Positions 1 to 8,024 of a DNA stretch of 64,000 bases are shown here, in pieces (position 1 is the first letter of the stretch; every line of letters begins with the position of its first letter). The notes beneath the pieces are model-generated. The model was not told the origin of the DNA, searched no databases, and saw only the letters and a list, made by a program, of their open reading frames with translations. A program made the translations under genes and the position numbers. This stretch comes from Spirulina major PCC 6313 (lineage in GTDB: Bacteria > Cyanobacteriota > Cyanobacteriia > Cyanobacteriales > Spirulinaceae): NCBI RefSeq assembly GCF_001890765.1, contig NZ_KV878783.1, positions 2,254,695-2,318,694 of the forward strand, in the 5' to 3' direction.

Positions 1-396
1 GCCAAACTCGCTCGCCGCTAACCACACTGGATTAACTCAATTTGGCGTTTCAGACCCTTTCTCCAAACTCTAGGGTAGAAATGGCGATCGCGAGTTTTAA
101 CCTAGTCATCTTAACATCCAACTCTGCGTTGCGATGGGCTGAAATCCTTGGGTTTGAGCAATCCTCAAACTTGGCGATTTCGTGAAAAATGTTAACAGTG
201 AACATTTTGACAACGCAACTTGTTATATTGGAATCAGGGGAAATTCATCGACGCACGCTCTCAATTTCCCACCTTGGCAATCCAATCCACCCCAGCGATC
301 GCGCATTAGGTTGCGATCGGGGCTTAACTCTCGATCCTCGACGAGTTAGGCGGTGGCGTTGGGGCCGCTCACAGCAAATCGGAGGTCTCTATTCTC
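1..396. other. Non-coding left edge and leader of the first gene
   Basis: I see no convincing gene here. A frame open from base 1 stops at 19-21 and could be the last codons of a gene entering from the left, but six codons are too few to judge. The rest is AT/GC mixed sequence with HIP1-like octamers. It ends in a good ribosome binding site (GGAGGT at 381-386) for the following gene. Confidence 0.5.
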
Positions 397-669
397 ATGA
401 AATACTCAACCGTACACCATTCAGCCCATCACTTCCATCTCGACGATCTACGCCATGAACTGGCCACCTTCGTCAAATCCAGTGCCACCACCCTGGCCAA
501 CACCGTCACCACCTTCTTAGTCCAGCCCAGCGAACCCCACATTCAACAGCGGCGATCGCCCCAGGGCCACAACGACTGGCAAGTCTTTGATCCCCGCAGC
601 CATGAAACCTACTATTTCGACAATGAACACGAGGTGCGGGCATGGCTTGAACGCCGTTACAACCATTGA
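397..669 (+). CDS. Small conserved-looking protein of unknown function, 90 aa
   Basis: I do not recognise this family. The ATG is preceded by GGAGGT at 381-386 with a 10-base gap, which fixes the start well. The protein is soluble, with a His-rich N terminus and no signal peptide or membrane segment. Its C-terminal half (about residues 55-90) has the pattern WQVFDPRSHETYYFDNEHEV followed by an Arg-rich tail, which looks like a short folded domain. It lies 53 bases upstream of gshB in the same direction, so co-transcription is possible. Coding potential is inferred from the ribosome binding site and codon use matching its neighbours. Confidence 0.6.
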   Translation: MKYSTVHHSAHHFHLDDLRHELATFVKSSATTLANTVTTFLVQPSEPHIQQRRSPQGHNDWQVFDPRSHETYYFDNEHEVRAWLERRYNH

Positions 670-722
670 TTCGAGTCTGTGGCACAATAACCACAGTCCC
701 TCAATGATTTGGTAGCGTCTGC

Positions 723-1676
723 GTGAATATCGCCTTTATTATTGACCCAATCGCAACACTCGATCCCACCCACGACAGCAGCGTGGCAATGATGGAGGCG
801 GCGCAGCATCGCGGCCACACCGTTTGGATCACCACCATGGGCAGCCTCACGATCAAAACCGGGTCACCCTGGGCCCAACTCACCCCGGTCACCCTTGATC
901 CCGTGCAACTCGTAGCGGGCCATTGGCACGCCCCTGATCCTTGGTATCGCTTGGGTCAAACAGTGTTTCAATCCCTCACCACCATGGATGTGGTGATGAT
1001 GCGCCAAGATCCGCCCGTCACCATCCCCTATCTTTATGTCACCCAGATCTTAGACCTCCTCGATCCATCCCAAACCCTCGTGATTAACCGGCCTCGCGGC
1101 GTTCAGGCAGCCAACGAAAAACTCTACGCCCTGAATTTTCCCGACGCGATCCCCACCACCATTGTCACCGCAAGCAAAGCGGTGATTTTGGACTTTTTAG
1201 CCGAGCAGGGATCGGTGGTGTTAAAACCATTGGCAGGGAAAGGGGGCGAGGGGATTCTCTTTTTGCAAGAGGGCGATCGCAACACCAACTCCCTGATCGA
1301 AATCAGCACCCAATGGGGCACGATGCCGATCATGCTCCAGCAATATCTCCCCGCCGCCACCGAGGGCGATAAACGGATCATCCTGCTAGACGGAAAAGCG
1401 ATCGGTGCTGTCAACCGCATCCCCACCGGCAGCGACTTTCGCGGCAACATGGCCGTCGGGGGTCGCGTCGCCACCGTGGACATCACCCCCCGCGAGCAAG
1501 ACATTTGCGCCATGGTCGCCCCCCGCCTCCAAGCCGACGGCCTCTACTTTGTCGGCCTCGATGTGATCGGTGGCCACCTCACCGAAGTCAACGTCACCAG
1601 CCCCACTGGTATCCGAGAAATTGACCGCCTCAACGGGGTGTCCTTAGGGGACCAAGTGATTGCCGGGTTAGAATAA
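723..1676 (+). CDS. gshB: Glutathione synthetase
   Basis: Catalyses the ATP-dependent joining of gamma-glutamylcysteine and glycine, the second step of glutathione synthesis in the cytoplasm. The 317-aa length is usual for bacterial GshB. The start is GTG at 723, and the protein opens with a Rossmann-like strand (MNIAFIIDPI). An N-terminal substrate-binding domain (about 1-120) is followed by an ATP-grasp fold. Visible landmarks are the glycine-rich loop KPLAGKGGEGI near residue 167 and the metal and ligand motif EVNVTSPTG near 288-296, both typical of the family. The next gene starts 16 bases downstream, so the pair may be co-transcribed. Confidence 0.95.
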   Translation: MNIAFIIDPIATLDPTHDSSVAMMEAAQHRGHTVWITTMGSLTIKTGSPWAQLTPVTLDPVQLVAGHWHAPDPWYRLGQTVFQSLTTMDVVMMRQDPPVTIPYLYVTQILDLLDPSQTLVINRPRGVQAANEKLYALNFPDAIPTTIVTASKAVILDFLAEQGSVVLKPLAGKGGEGILFLQEGDRNTNSLIEISTQWGTMPIMLQQYLPAATEGDKRIILLDGKAIGAVNRIPTGSDFRGNMAVGGRVATVDITPREQDICAMVAPRLQADGLYFVGLDVIGGHLTEVNVTSPTGIREIDRLNGVSLGDQVIAGLE

Positions 1677-1692
1677 AAACGGAGCTAGACCC

Positions 1693-2163
1693 ATGACCAT
1701 TTCGCCAGAAAACGAGCGCGGCTGGGCGATGTTTTGCCATCTGTCCTCCTTACTCTGGATTCCCCTCGCCGCGATCGGTCTTCCCATTCCCTTTGCCAGC
1801 CTCGTCATCCCCCTGATCGTCTGGTCAGCCCGTCGCCGCGAATCCAACTTCATCGACTACCACGGTCGCGAATCCCTCAACTTCCAAATTTCCATGCTGA
1901 TCTATGGCTTTATTTTGGTGCTGATCGGCTTAGGAATTGGAGTTTTTGTCATCTTGGTGTTCGGATTTGAACAATTTAATCCCAACGATCCCACCGCCAT
2001 CGTCGGGGCAATGGCCGGAGCCTTCGCCTACATCGCCTTTTTGATCGTTTGGGCCGCAATTCAAACCATCATCGTGGTGATCATCGGAGTGCAAGCGGTG
2101 CAGGGAAAAAAATCGCGCTATCCCCTCACCATTCGATTCATCCCAGCCAGCAAGTCCTTGTAG
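1693..2163 (+). CDS. DUF4870 domain membrane protein
   Basis: A 156-aa integral membrane protein of the DUF4870 (Tic20-like) type; its biochemical role is unknown. It opens with a soluble segment (ENERGWAMFCHLSSLLW), then has three or four hydrophobic helices: about residues 18-40, 62-90 and 105-140. The motif ESNFIDYHGRESLNFQIS between the first helices is characteristic of DUF4870 proteins. It starts 16 bases after gshB with the ATG preceded by GGAGC, so it is probably translated from the same mRNA. Confidence 0.85.
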   Translation: MTISPENERGWAMFCHLSSLLWIPLAAIGLPIPFASLVIPLIVWSARRRESNFIDYHGRESLNFQISMLIYGFILVLIGLGIGVFVILVFGFEQFNPNDPTAIVGAMAGAFAYIAFLIVWAAIQTIIVVIIGVQAVQGKKSRYPLTIRFIPASKSL

Positions 2164-2254
2164 TTGAGCGTCTAGCCATTCAGGCACGATGTTGACCCTC
2201 AGCCCCCGCAACGTTTCCGTTTTCGAGTCGCCTAATCCCTCACCCCTTCCTCCC

Positions 2255-3106
2255 ATGACTTCATCCCCCGTTAACCTCCCCTATTTTGACCGCATCCTCC
2301 AACTCCTCGCCGCTGGTGACCCTACCGCAATCACCGCCTTCGGTAAGCACGTCCATTGGGGCTATTGGGAAGACCCCAGCCACGCCCAAAACACCCCCGC
2401 AGACTTTCGCCACGCCGCCGAACAACTCACCCACGAAGTCTACAGTGCCGCTTTGGTGGGCGATGGGCAAACAGTTTTTGATATCGGCTGTGGTTTTGGC
2501 GGCACGATCGCCAGCCTCAATGAACAATTTACCGGCATGAATCTGACCGGCCTCAACATCGACCCCCGCCAACTTGACCAAGCCCGGCAAAACGTCACCG
2601 CCCGCCCCGGTAATCAAATCACCTGGGTGGAAGGGAACGCCTGTGAATTGCCCTTTGCGGATGCATCCTGCGATCGCATCCTCGCCGTGGAATGTATTTT
2701 TCACTTTCCCGATCGCCGCCAGTTCTTCCAAGAAGCATGGCGCGTCCTCAAACCCGGCGGCTATCTCGCCCTCTCCGACTTTGTGCCCCAAGCCTGGTTT
2801 TTGCCCGTCACCGAACTCAACAGCACCCTCAGCAACGATTCGGGCTTTTATGGTCAATCCAATGTCCAATACAGCATCGAAACCTATCGCCAACTCGCCG
2901 CCGATCTTGGCTTTCAGCCCCACATCGAGCGCGACATTACGGAAAACACCCTCCCCACCTACGATTTCCTCATCCAAACCGGAGCTAAAAACGGCATTGA
3001 TTGGTCACAATGGTCTGCTGCGACCCAAACCCTGCTCATTGCCCTGGTTAGCCGCTTACATCTCGTGAAATATCAAATTCTGTCCTACCAAAAACCGATC
3101 GCATAA
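2255..3106 (+). CDS. SAM-dependent class I methyltransferase
   Basis: A 283-aa methyltransferase of the UbiE/gamma-tocopherol methyltransferase-like superfamily; the substrate is not identifiable. Motif I is VFDIGCGFGG (about residues 74-83), an acidic loop follows in LNIDPRQLDQA, and post-motif I ends in LPFADASCDRI. The HF/VLKPGGYLALSDF segment is motif III. I chose the ATG at 2255 (MTSSPVNLPYFDR) over the in-frame upstream ATG at 2189 because the first 22 codons look unlike a folded N terminus. It converges on recQ with only 13 bases between the stop codons. An O- or C-methyltransferase acting on a small lipid, quinone or glycoside is plausible but not shown. Confidence 0.85.
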   Translation: MTSSPVNLPYFDRILQLLAAGDPTAITAFGKHVHWGYWEDPSHAQNTPADFRHAAEQLTHEVYSAALVGDGQTVFDIGCGFGGTIASLNEQFTGMNLTGLNIDPRQLDQARQNVTARPGNQITWVEGNACELPFADASCDRILAVECIFHFPDRRQFFQEAWRVLKPGGYLALSDFVPQAWFLPVTELNSTLSNDSGFYGQSNVQYSIETYRQLAADLGFQPHIERDITENTLPTYDFLIQTGAKNGIDWSQWSAATQTLLIALVSRLHLVKYQILSYQKPIA

Positions 3107-3119
3107 TACACGACTTGAT

Positions 3120-5276
3120 TTAAAACGCCTGCTGTTGTTGTTGCCACACGCCCCGCATGAGGCGGATTTCGCCAAAATCGTAGTCGGGGCCGAGATGCTC
3201 GCGAATTTGGGTGAGGCTGCGATCGCCATGGGTGGGCATCACCTTCAAAATCTCGGCCTGACGCTCAGGTGACACAAGGCGATCTACGTCGATCACTTCC
3301 CCCACAGCGATCGCCTCACTGAGATGCCCTAAAATCGTGCTATCTTTCAGGCTACGCTGGGCGGCAATCTCCGCCACAGTGAGACCTTGGTGATAAAGGT
3401 GGAGGGTATGGGCTTGAGTGGCGGTGAGGCCATGCCGAGGTTGGATGGTATCGGGGTCTTGGGGTTGCAGGGCGAAGAATTGACGGATCAGATCCACAAA
3501 GGTTTGTCCGTAGCGTTGACGTTTCACCGTCCCGACTCCGGACACACGGCTGAATTGATCGAGAGTTGTAGGCTGTTTTTTAGCCATGGCGCGGAGACTG
3601 GAGTCGGAGAAAATGAAGTAGGGGGGGACACCCTGCTCATCGGCCAGTTGTTTGCGAAGGTGGCGCAGTTCGTCAAAGAGGAGTTCAGCGGCGATCGCTG
3701 TTTCGCTGGTTTCTGCGATCGCGCGTCCTCCACTGCGGCGCGGCACGGCAATCTTGACCGGGCGTTGATGGCGCAGCACTTCCCAGCTGTTGTCATTGAG
3801 AAATAGCACCCGAAACCCATCGGTGGTCTCACTCACAAGGCCCTGATGGAGGAGCGATCGCGCCAACAGTTTCCAATCTTCGGTGCTGCGGTCTTTGCCG
3901 ATGCCGTGGGTGGAAAGGCGATCGTGACCGTACTTTTTCACCTTCTGATTGAGTGATCCCCGCAGCACATCGATAATGTGCGTCGTACCAAAGCGTTGCT
4001 GACAGCGGGCCACACAGGAGAGCAGCTTTTGCGCCTCCACCGTCCAATCCTCCACCGGCGGCGGGTTACAGCAATTATCACAGCCCCCACAATCACCGGG
4101 AAACTGTTCGCCAAAATAGCCCAATTGGATCGTACGGCGGCAGTCCGTGCCCTCGGCATAGTCAAGGACTTGTTGCATCTGTTGGCGGGCGATGCGGCGT
4201 TCGGTTTCGTCGGGTTTTTGGTCGATTAGGTATTCGAGGCGGGGAATGTCCGAGAGGCTAAAAAAGAGAATGCAGTTTGACGGCTCCGCATCACGACCGG
4301 CCCGCCCGGATTCTTGGTAGTAGCCTTCGAGGTTGCGGGGCAGTTCGTAATGGAAGACAAACCGCACATCAGGTTTATTGATCCCCATCCCAAAGGCGAT
4401 CGTGGCGACGATAATCTGCACATCGTCCCGGATGAAGCGGGTTTGATTTTCGGCCCGCTGTTGGGCATCGAGACCTGCGTGGTAGGGCAGGGCGGCAATG
4501 CGATCGCGCTGCAACCGTGCCGCCACCTCATCCACCTTGCGCCGACTGATGCAATAAATAATCCCAGAGCCGCCCTGCTGTTCCCGGATCGCCTGGAGCA
4601 GTTGGCCGTAGCTTTGTTTTTCCCGTTTGCGGACTTCGTAGTAGAGGTTGGGGCGGTTGAAGCTGGCGAGATAACGATGGGGATTCCGGAGGCGCAGTTG
4701 GGAAAGAATATCCTGCTGGACGCGGGCGGTGGCGGTGGCGGTGAAGGCCAGCATCGCAATGTCGGGGTAACGCTGGCGCAGGAAATTGAGGCGGCGATAT
4801 TCGGGGCGAAAATCATGGCCCCATTCGGACACACAATGGGCTTCATCAATGGCAAACCCACTGATCCCCACCGTGGTTTTGACGTGATCTAAAAAGGGTA
4901 AAAAATTGTCATTCACCAAACGTTCCGGGGCGGCGTAGAGGAGTTTGATTTTGCCGTTGAGGATGTCGGCTTGGCGCGATCGCATCGCCTCACGATCCAA
5001 ACTACTATTCAAAAACGTCGCCCCGATCCCGTTATCCACCAGGGCATCCACCTGATCCTGCATCAAGGCAATCAACGGCGACACCACCACCATCAACCCC
5101 GGCTGCAACAGGGCCGGCAGTTGAAAACACAGAGATTTCCCCGCCCCCGTGGGCATAATCGCAAGCAAATCCCGCTGTTGCAGCGCCGCTTCAATGATCT
5201 CGCGCTGTCCGGGTCGGAAGGTGTCGTACCCAAAAAATTCCTTCAGGGTACTTTCAAGATGATTAACGTGGTACAT
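3120..5276 (-). CDS. recQ: ATP-dependent DNA helicase RecQ
   Basis: A 3'-5' superfamily 2 helicase used in recombination and stalled-fork repair. The 718-aa protein has the full RecQ layout. Walker A (PTGAGKS, about 42-48) and the DEAH box (IDEAHCVSEWGHDFRP, about 143-158) lie in the first RecA fold. Motif VI (YYQESGRAGRD) lies in the second. A zinc-binding cysteine cluster (CRR...CGGCDNCC) is followed by a winged-helix RQC region and an HRDC-like domain (about 525-605). The C-terminal 90 residues resemble a helix-turn-helix extension (LTVAEIAAQRSLKDSTILGH). The N-terminal MYHVNHLESTLKEFFGY is a normal RecQ start. Confidence 0.96.
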   Translation of the reverse strand: MYHVNHLESTLKEFFGYDTFRPGQREIIEAALQQRDLLAIMPTGAGKSLCFQLPALLQPGLMVVVSPLIALMQDQVDALVDNGIGATFLNSSLDREAMRSRQADILNGKIKLLYAAPERLVNDNFLPFLDHVKTTVGISGFAIDEAHCVSEWGHDFRPEYRRLNFLRQRYPDIAMLAFTATATARVQQDILSQLRLRNPHRYLASFNRPNLYYEVRKREKQSYGQLLQAIREQQGGSGIIYCISRRKVDEVAARLQRDRIAALPYHAGLDAQQRAENQTRFIRDDVQIIVATIAFGMGINKPDVRFVFHYELPRNLEGYYQESGRAGRDAEPSNCILFFSLSDIPRLEYLIDQKPDETERRIARQQMQQVLDYAEGTDCRRTIQLGYFGEQFPGDCGGCDNCCNPPPVEDWTVEAQKLLSCVARCQQRFGTTHIIDVLRGSLNQKVKKYGHDRLSTHGIGKDRSTEDWKLLARSLLHQGLVSETTDGFRVLFLNDNSWEVLRHQRPVKIAVPRRSGGRAIAETSETAIAAELLFDELRHLRKQLADEQGVPPYFIFSDSSLRAMAKKQPTTLDQFSRVSGVGTVKRQRYGQTFVDLIRQFFALQPQDPDTIQPRHGLTATQAHTLHLYHQGLTVAEIAAQRSLKDSTILGHLSEAIAVGEVIDVDRLVSPERQAEILKVMPTHGDRSLTQIREHLGPDYDFGEIRLMRGVWQQQQQAF

Positions 5277-5333
5277 CGCTACTGAATTTAGCCCGTGCAG
5301 GTTTATTCTACACCCTTGCCTTCCCCCAATCGC

Positions 5334-5990
5334 CTAGGGGGTGTGGGGCGTTTCGGTGGCGGATTGGGCGCTGGGGGTGGCATGGATCGTCCATTGCAGG
5401 GCGATGGGGAGCGCGAGACAACCGAGGGCGATCGCCATCCCCACCACCAGCAGCTTTTGAAACCCGTCTTGATGGTGATCGAGGCGGTCTTCGGTGTAGT
5501 CAATATGGTGGGTGAGTTGGGTTTGCACATCAAACAAGTCATAGCGATGAACGGCCACCTCCCGCTCCACCGTTTCCAGTTGTTGGGCCAACGTCTCCTG
5601 CTCTGATTGGATTGGGGCCAAGGCCTCGCGCACCTTGTCCGCCACATGGGTATCTAAATCCCCTAGAATGAGCAGCAACTGTTGCCGGATGAACTGTAAT
5701 TGACGATCAACCCGCTCCTCGCTGGCTTCAATTTGGGCTTGGGTCTGCTCGGTATAGGCATTGAGTTTGGCTTCGAGTTGTGCGATCGCCGCCATCACCG
5801 TTGGTGTCTGCCCTGGGGAAGGATTAGACCGCACCACTGACAACGGCGCGGCTGAGGTTGGCAACACCTGCACCTGCTGCTTGAGATGATGAATCGTCTC
5901 AAACAAATCCGCCACCAAATGGGGCGCATCGGGAGCCGGTTTAGATCGTTTAGATCGTGATGAACCGAAAGACTTTAGGGGGCCGGTCAT
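5334..5990 (-). CDS. Coiled-coil protein with a C-terminal membrane segment
   Basis: Not a family I recognise. The 218-aa protein starts with a basic, serine-rich stretch (SFGSSRSKRSKPAP), then has long charged helices from about residue 70 to 175 that read as coiled coil. One hydrophobic helix at about 180-200 (LLVVGMAIALGCLALPIALQ) precedes a short polar tail, so it is likely a tail-anchored membrane protein. It sits 57 bases upstream of recQ in the same direction. Nothing in the sequence links it to recombination, and the pairing may be accidental. Confidence 0.65.
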   Translation of the reverse strand: MTGPLKSFGSSRSKRSKPAPDAPHLVADLFETIHHLKQQVQVLPTSAAPLSVVRSNPSPGQTPTVMAAIAQLEAKLNAYTEQTQAQIEASEERVDRQLQFIRQQLLLILGDLDTHVADKVREALAPIQSEQETLAQQLETVEREVAVHRYDLFDVQTQLTHHIDYTEDRLDHHQDGFQKLLVVGMAIALGCLALPIALQWTIHATPSAQSATETPHTP

Positions 5991-6270
5991 ACCGTAAAAT
6001 CGCTCCTCATCTTGATGGTGGTCAACGGTTGGGGTCAGGCGAGGCAGAAAGACCCCGAAAAAATTCTGTAGCTTACCTGCTAGGGTATCAAAGGTAGTCC
6101 TGCGATTTTGTTCAACGCAGTGAACCGCGAGTCCACCGCAGTACGATGGAGGATCGGTGATCTCGCCTTCCCAATTCGGGTTTCTTCGATAAAATTGTAC
6201 AGAGTTTTTTCAAGATCTCAATTATTTTGCCTGCCATTATTAACTCCCGACTAACAGGAGGTGTATAACT
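5991..6270. other. Divergent intergenic region upstream of clpS
   Basis: 280 bases between the divergently transcribed coiled-coil gene and clpS, so it should contain promoters in both directions. I cannot assign -35 and -10 boxes with confidence. It ends in a strong Shine-Dalgarno (AGGAGGTG at 6258-6265) for clpS. No RNA gene is recognisable. Confidence 0.5.
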
Positions 6271-6570
6271 ATGTCTACAGAAATTCTAGATCGGCCCTCT
6301 GTGGTCCAAGACACATCAACGGTGCGCAAACCTGCCCCCCGTTACCGCGTGTTACTCCATAATGATGATTTCAACTCGATGGAGTATGTGGTGCAAACCT
6401 TAATGCAAACCGTGCCCAGTCTTACCCAACCCCAAGCCGTTAGTATTATGATGGAAGCCCACAACAGCGGCGTAGCGTTGGTGATTACCTGCGCTTTTGA
6501 GCACGCGGAATTTTACTGTGAAACGCTGCAAAATCACGGTCTGAGTAGCAGTATTGAACCCGACGAATAA
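6271..6570 (+). CDS. clpS: ATP-dependent Clp protease adaptor ClpS
   Basis: ClpS delivers N-degron substrates to the ClpA/ClpC AAA+ unfoldase. The 99-aa length is normal. After a flexible N-terminal tail (about 1-24) come the diagnostic features: YRVLLHNDDFNSMEYVV (substrate-pocket Asn-Asp-Asp), the long helix with the MMEAHNSG segment, and the C-terminal AEFYCETLQNHGL. The ATG follows a near-perfect AGGAGGTG. It is 3 bases from the next start codon, so the CPBP gene is probably translationally coupled to it. Many cyanobacteria carry two clpS genes; the second is not in this window. Confidence 0.95.
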   Translation: MSTEILDRPSVVQDTSTVRKPAPRYRVLLHNDDFNSMEYVVQTLMQTVPSLTQPQAVSIMMEAHNSGVALVITCAFEHAEFYCETLQNHGLSSSIEPDE

Positions 6571-6573
6571 ATT

Positions 6574-7428
6574 TTGGTGACATTACCCTATACGAAAATT
6601 GCTGCACTCCCCGTTTTCTGGCGCGTGGGAGTGTTTCTGTTGGGATTAGCCGTGCTCTGGGTTCCCCTAGCGTTACCGCTGCATCTCCTGCTCCGTTCTG
6701 ACCCCAACACCGAAACCATCGCCACGATGGGGCTGTTGTTTATCGAGTTTTTCGTGCTTGTGTGGTTTTGGGGGCGACGGGTGAAACAACGCGATCGCCC
6801 CTTTGCCTATTACGGTTTGGTCTGGACACGCCAAAATGGTCTCTATTGTCTCCATGGTTTGGCCCTCGGCACGGGCATGACGATCGCGCTCTTTCTGACC
6901 ATGGCAGCCTTTGGCTGGGTGGAGTTTGTGACCGCCGATTATGTGGTGCGGGTGATGGTTGAGGGCCTTGGGGTAGCCTTGGGGGTGGGGCTGGCGGAAG
7001 AGTTTGTGTTTCGGGGCTGGTTATTGGATGAACTGGAAACTGACTATTCCCCCTCGGTGGCGTTGTGGGGTAGTGCGGTACTGTTTGCGATCGCCCACTA
7101 CCTCAAACCCGTGGCCGAAATGATCCGCACCTTTCCCCAATTTCCCAGCCTCGTCCTCCTCGGCCTAATCCTCGTCTGGGCCAAACGTCAAACCCAGCAC
7201 CGCCTTGGCCTTCCCATTGGTCTTCACAGCGGCCTCGTGTGGGGGTACTACATCATCAATGTTGGGGCATTGGTACAGTACCGCGATCGCGTCCCCCCCT
7301 GGGTCACCGGCATCGATCGCAACCCCCTCGCCGGCCTACTCGGCATCACCTTCTTGATTGTCCTCGCCCTCTGGGTGCGTCGGCGCGGCGATGGAATCTG
7401 CGAGGATCGGCCCCAGGGGACGAGTTAA
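6574..7428 (+). CDS. CPBP family intramembrane glutamic protease
   Basis: A 284-aa polytopic membrane protein of the CPBP/Abi (CAAX protease-like) family. It has about eight hydrophobic helices. The three family motifs are present: EE and R in AEEFVFRGW (about 146-154), the F...H motif in VLFAIAHY, and the H...N motif in GLHSGLVWGYYIIN. Starts at TTG 6574 or GTG 6577 are both possible; neither is ATG, and 3-6 bases separate them from the clpS stop. That fits translational coupling. The last 93 bases overlap the 3' end of the oppositely transcribed redoxin gene. The substrate is unknown; a link to clpS would be inference from position only. Confidence 0.88.
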   Translation: MVTLPYTKIAALPVFWRVGVFLLGLAVLWVPLALPLHLLLRSDPNTETIATMGLLFIEFFVLVWFWGRRVKQRDRPFAYYGLVWTRQNGLYCLHGLALGTGMTIALFLTMAAFGWVEFVTADYVVRVMVEGLGVALGVGLAEEFVFRGWLLDELETDYSPSVALWGSAVLFAIAHYLKPVAEMIRTFPQFPSLVLLGLILVWAKRQTQHRLGLPIGLHSGLVWGYYIINVGALVQYRDRVPPWVTGIDRNPLAGLLGITFLIVLALWVRRRGDGICEDRPQGTS

Positions 7429-7974
7429 CGTCTGGTCGCACCACATTTGTAATTGTGCGATCGGCGCATTCGGCTCCAAAAACGAAAACAAATGCTTCGC
7501 CTGTAACCGCCCCTCCAAATCGATCACAAACTGAGCCGGCAGCGGCGCACCCAAGGCCTGCCCCGTCTGAAACAGCCGAAACACATCACAACTCGGATTA
7601 CTCAACACCGGCAGCTTCAGCCCCAAATCCTGCACCACCCGCTGACTTTGCCGCGTATCCGTACTCGTCACCAGCAACACCGCAATCCCCTGCGCCGCGA
7701 ACGTCTCATACTGCTCATTCAACGCCACAAGATGGGGGTAGCAGAGGGGGCAATAGTGGTTTTCGGTAAAAATGCGGGTGAAGTCCAGCAAAACCGGATG
7801 TTTCCCCACAAAATCCGAGAGCTTCACCGTCGTCCGATTCGCCACATCCGGCAAGAGAAAATTAGGGACACGCTGCGATCGCTCCAGTCGATTCGTCGCC
7901 GGAATCGGCAGCAGATTTTTCAAAAACCGAGCGTTAAACAATCCTTGGAGTTTCAGGGCTTGCATGGCATACAA
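7336..7974 (-). CDS. Peroxiredoxin-like (AhpC/TSA, redoxin) family protein
   Basis: A 212-aa thioredoxin-fold protein of the AhpC/TSA-redoxin type. The domain runs from about 35 to 185 (VPNFLLPDVANRTTVKLSDF). The expected peroxidatic region reads LLDFTRIFTENHYCPLCYPH, so there is a CPLC pair rather than the single Cys of typical 2-Cys Prx; this matches the peroxiredoxin-like subgroup. A role in thiol redox or peroxide handling is likely. It lies 50 bases downstream of the PBP gene in the same direction. The C-terminal tail is acidic and overlaps the 3' end of the CPBP gene by 93 bases. Confidence 0.8.
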   Translation of the reverse strand: MYAMQALKLQGLFNARFLKNLLPIPATNRLERSQRVPNFLLPDVANRTTVKLSDFVGKHPVLLDFTRIFTENHYCPLCYPHLVALNEQYETFAAQGIAVLLVTSTDTRQSQRVVQDLGLKLPVLSNPSCDVFRLFQTGQALGAPLPAQFVIDLEGRLQAKHLFSFLEPNAPIAQLQMWCDQTLTRPLGPILADSIAAPTHPEGEDNQEGDAE

Positions 7975-8024
7975 CAGCGGACAGTCTGCCCGCCAGGATA
8001 GAGCGATCGCACCAATCCGATCCG

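Noticed and set aside
189-458. Open frame of 89 codons before the first gene
   Set aside because: Its composition is unlike a protein, it overlaps the well-supported gene at 397, and that gene has the ribosome binding site.
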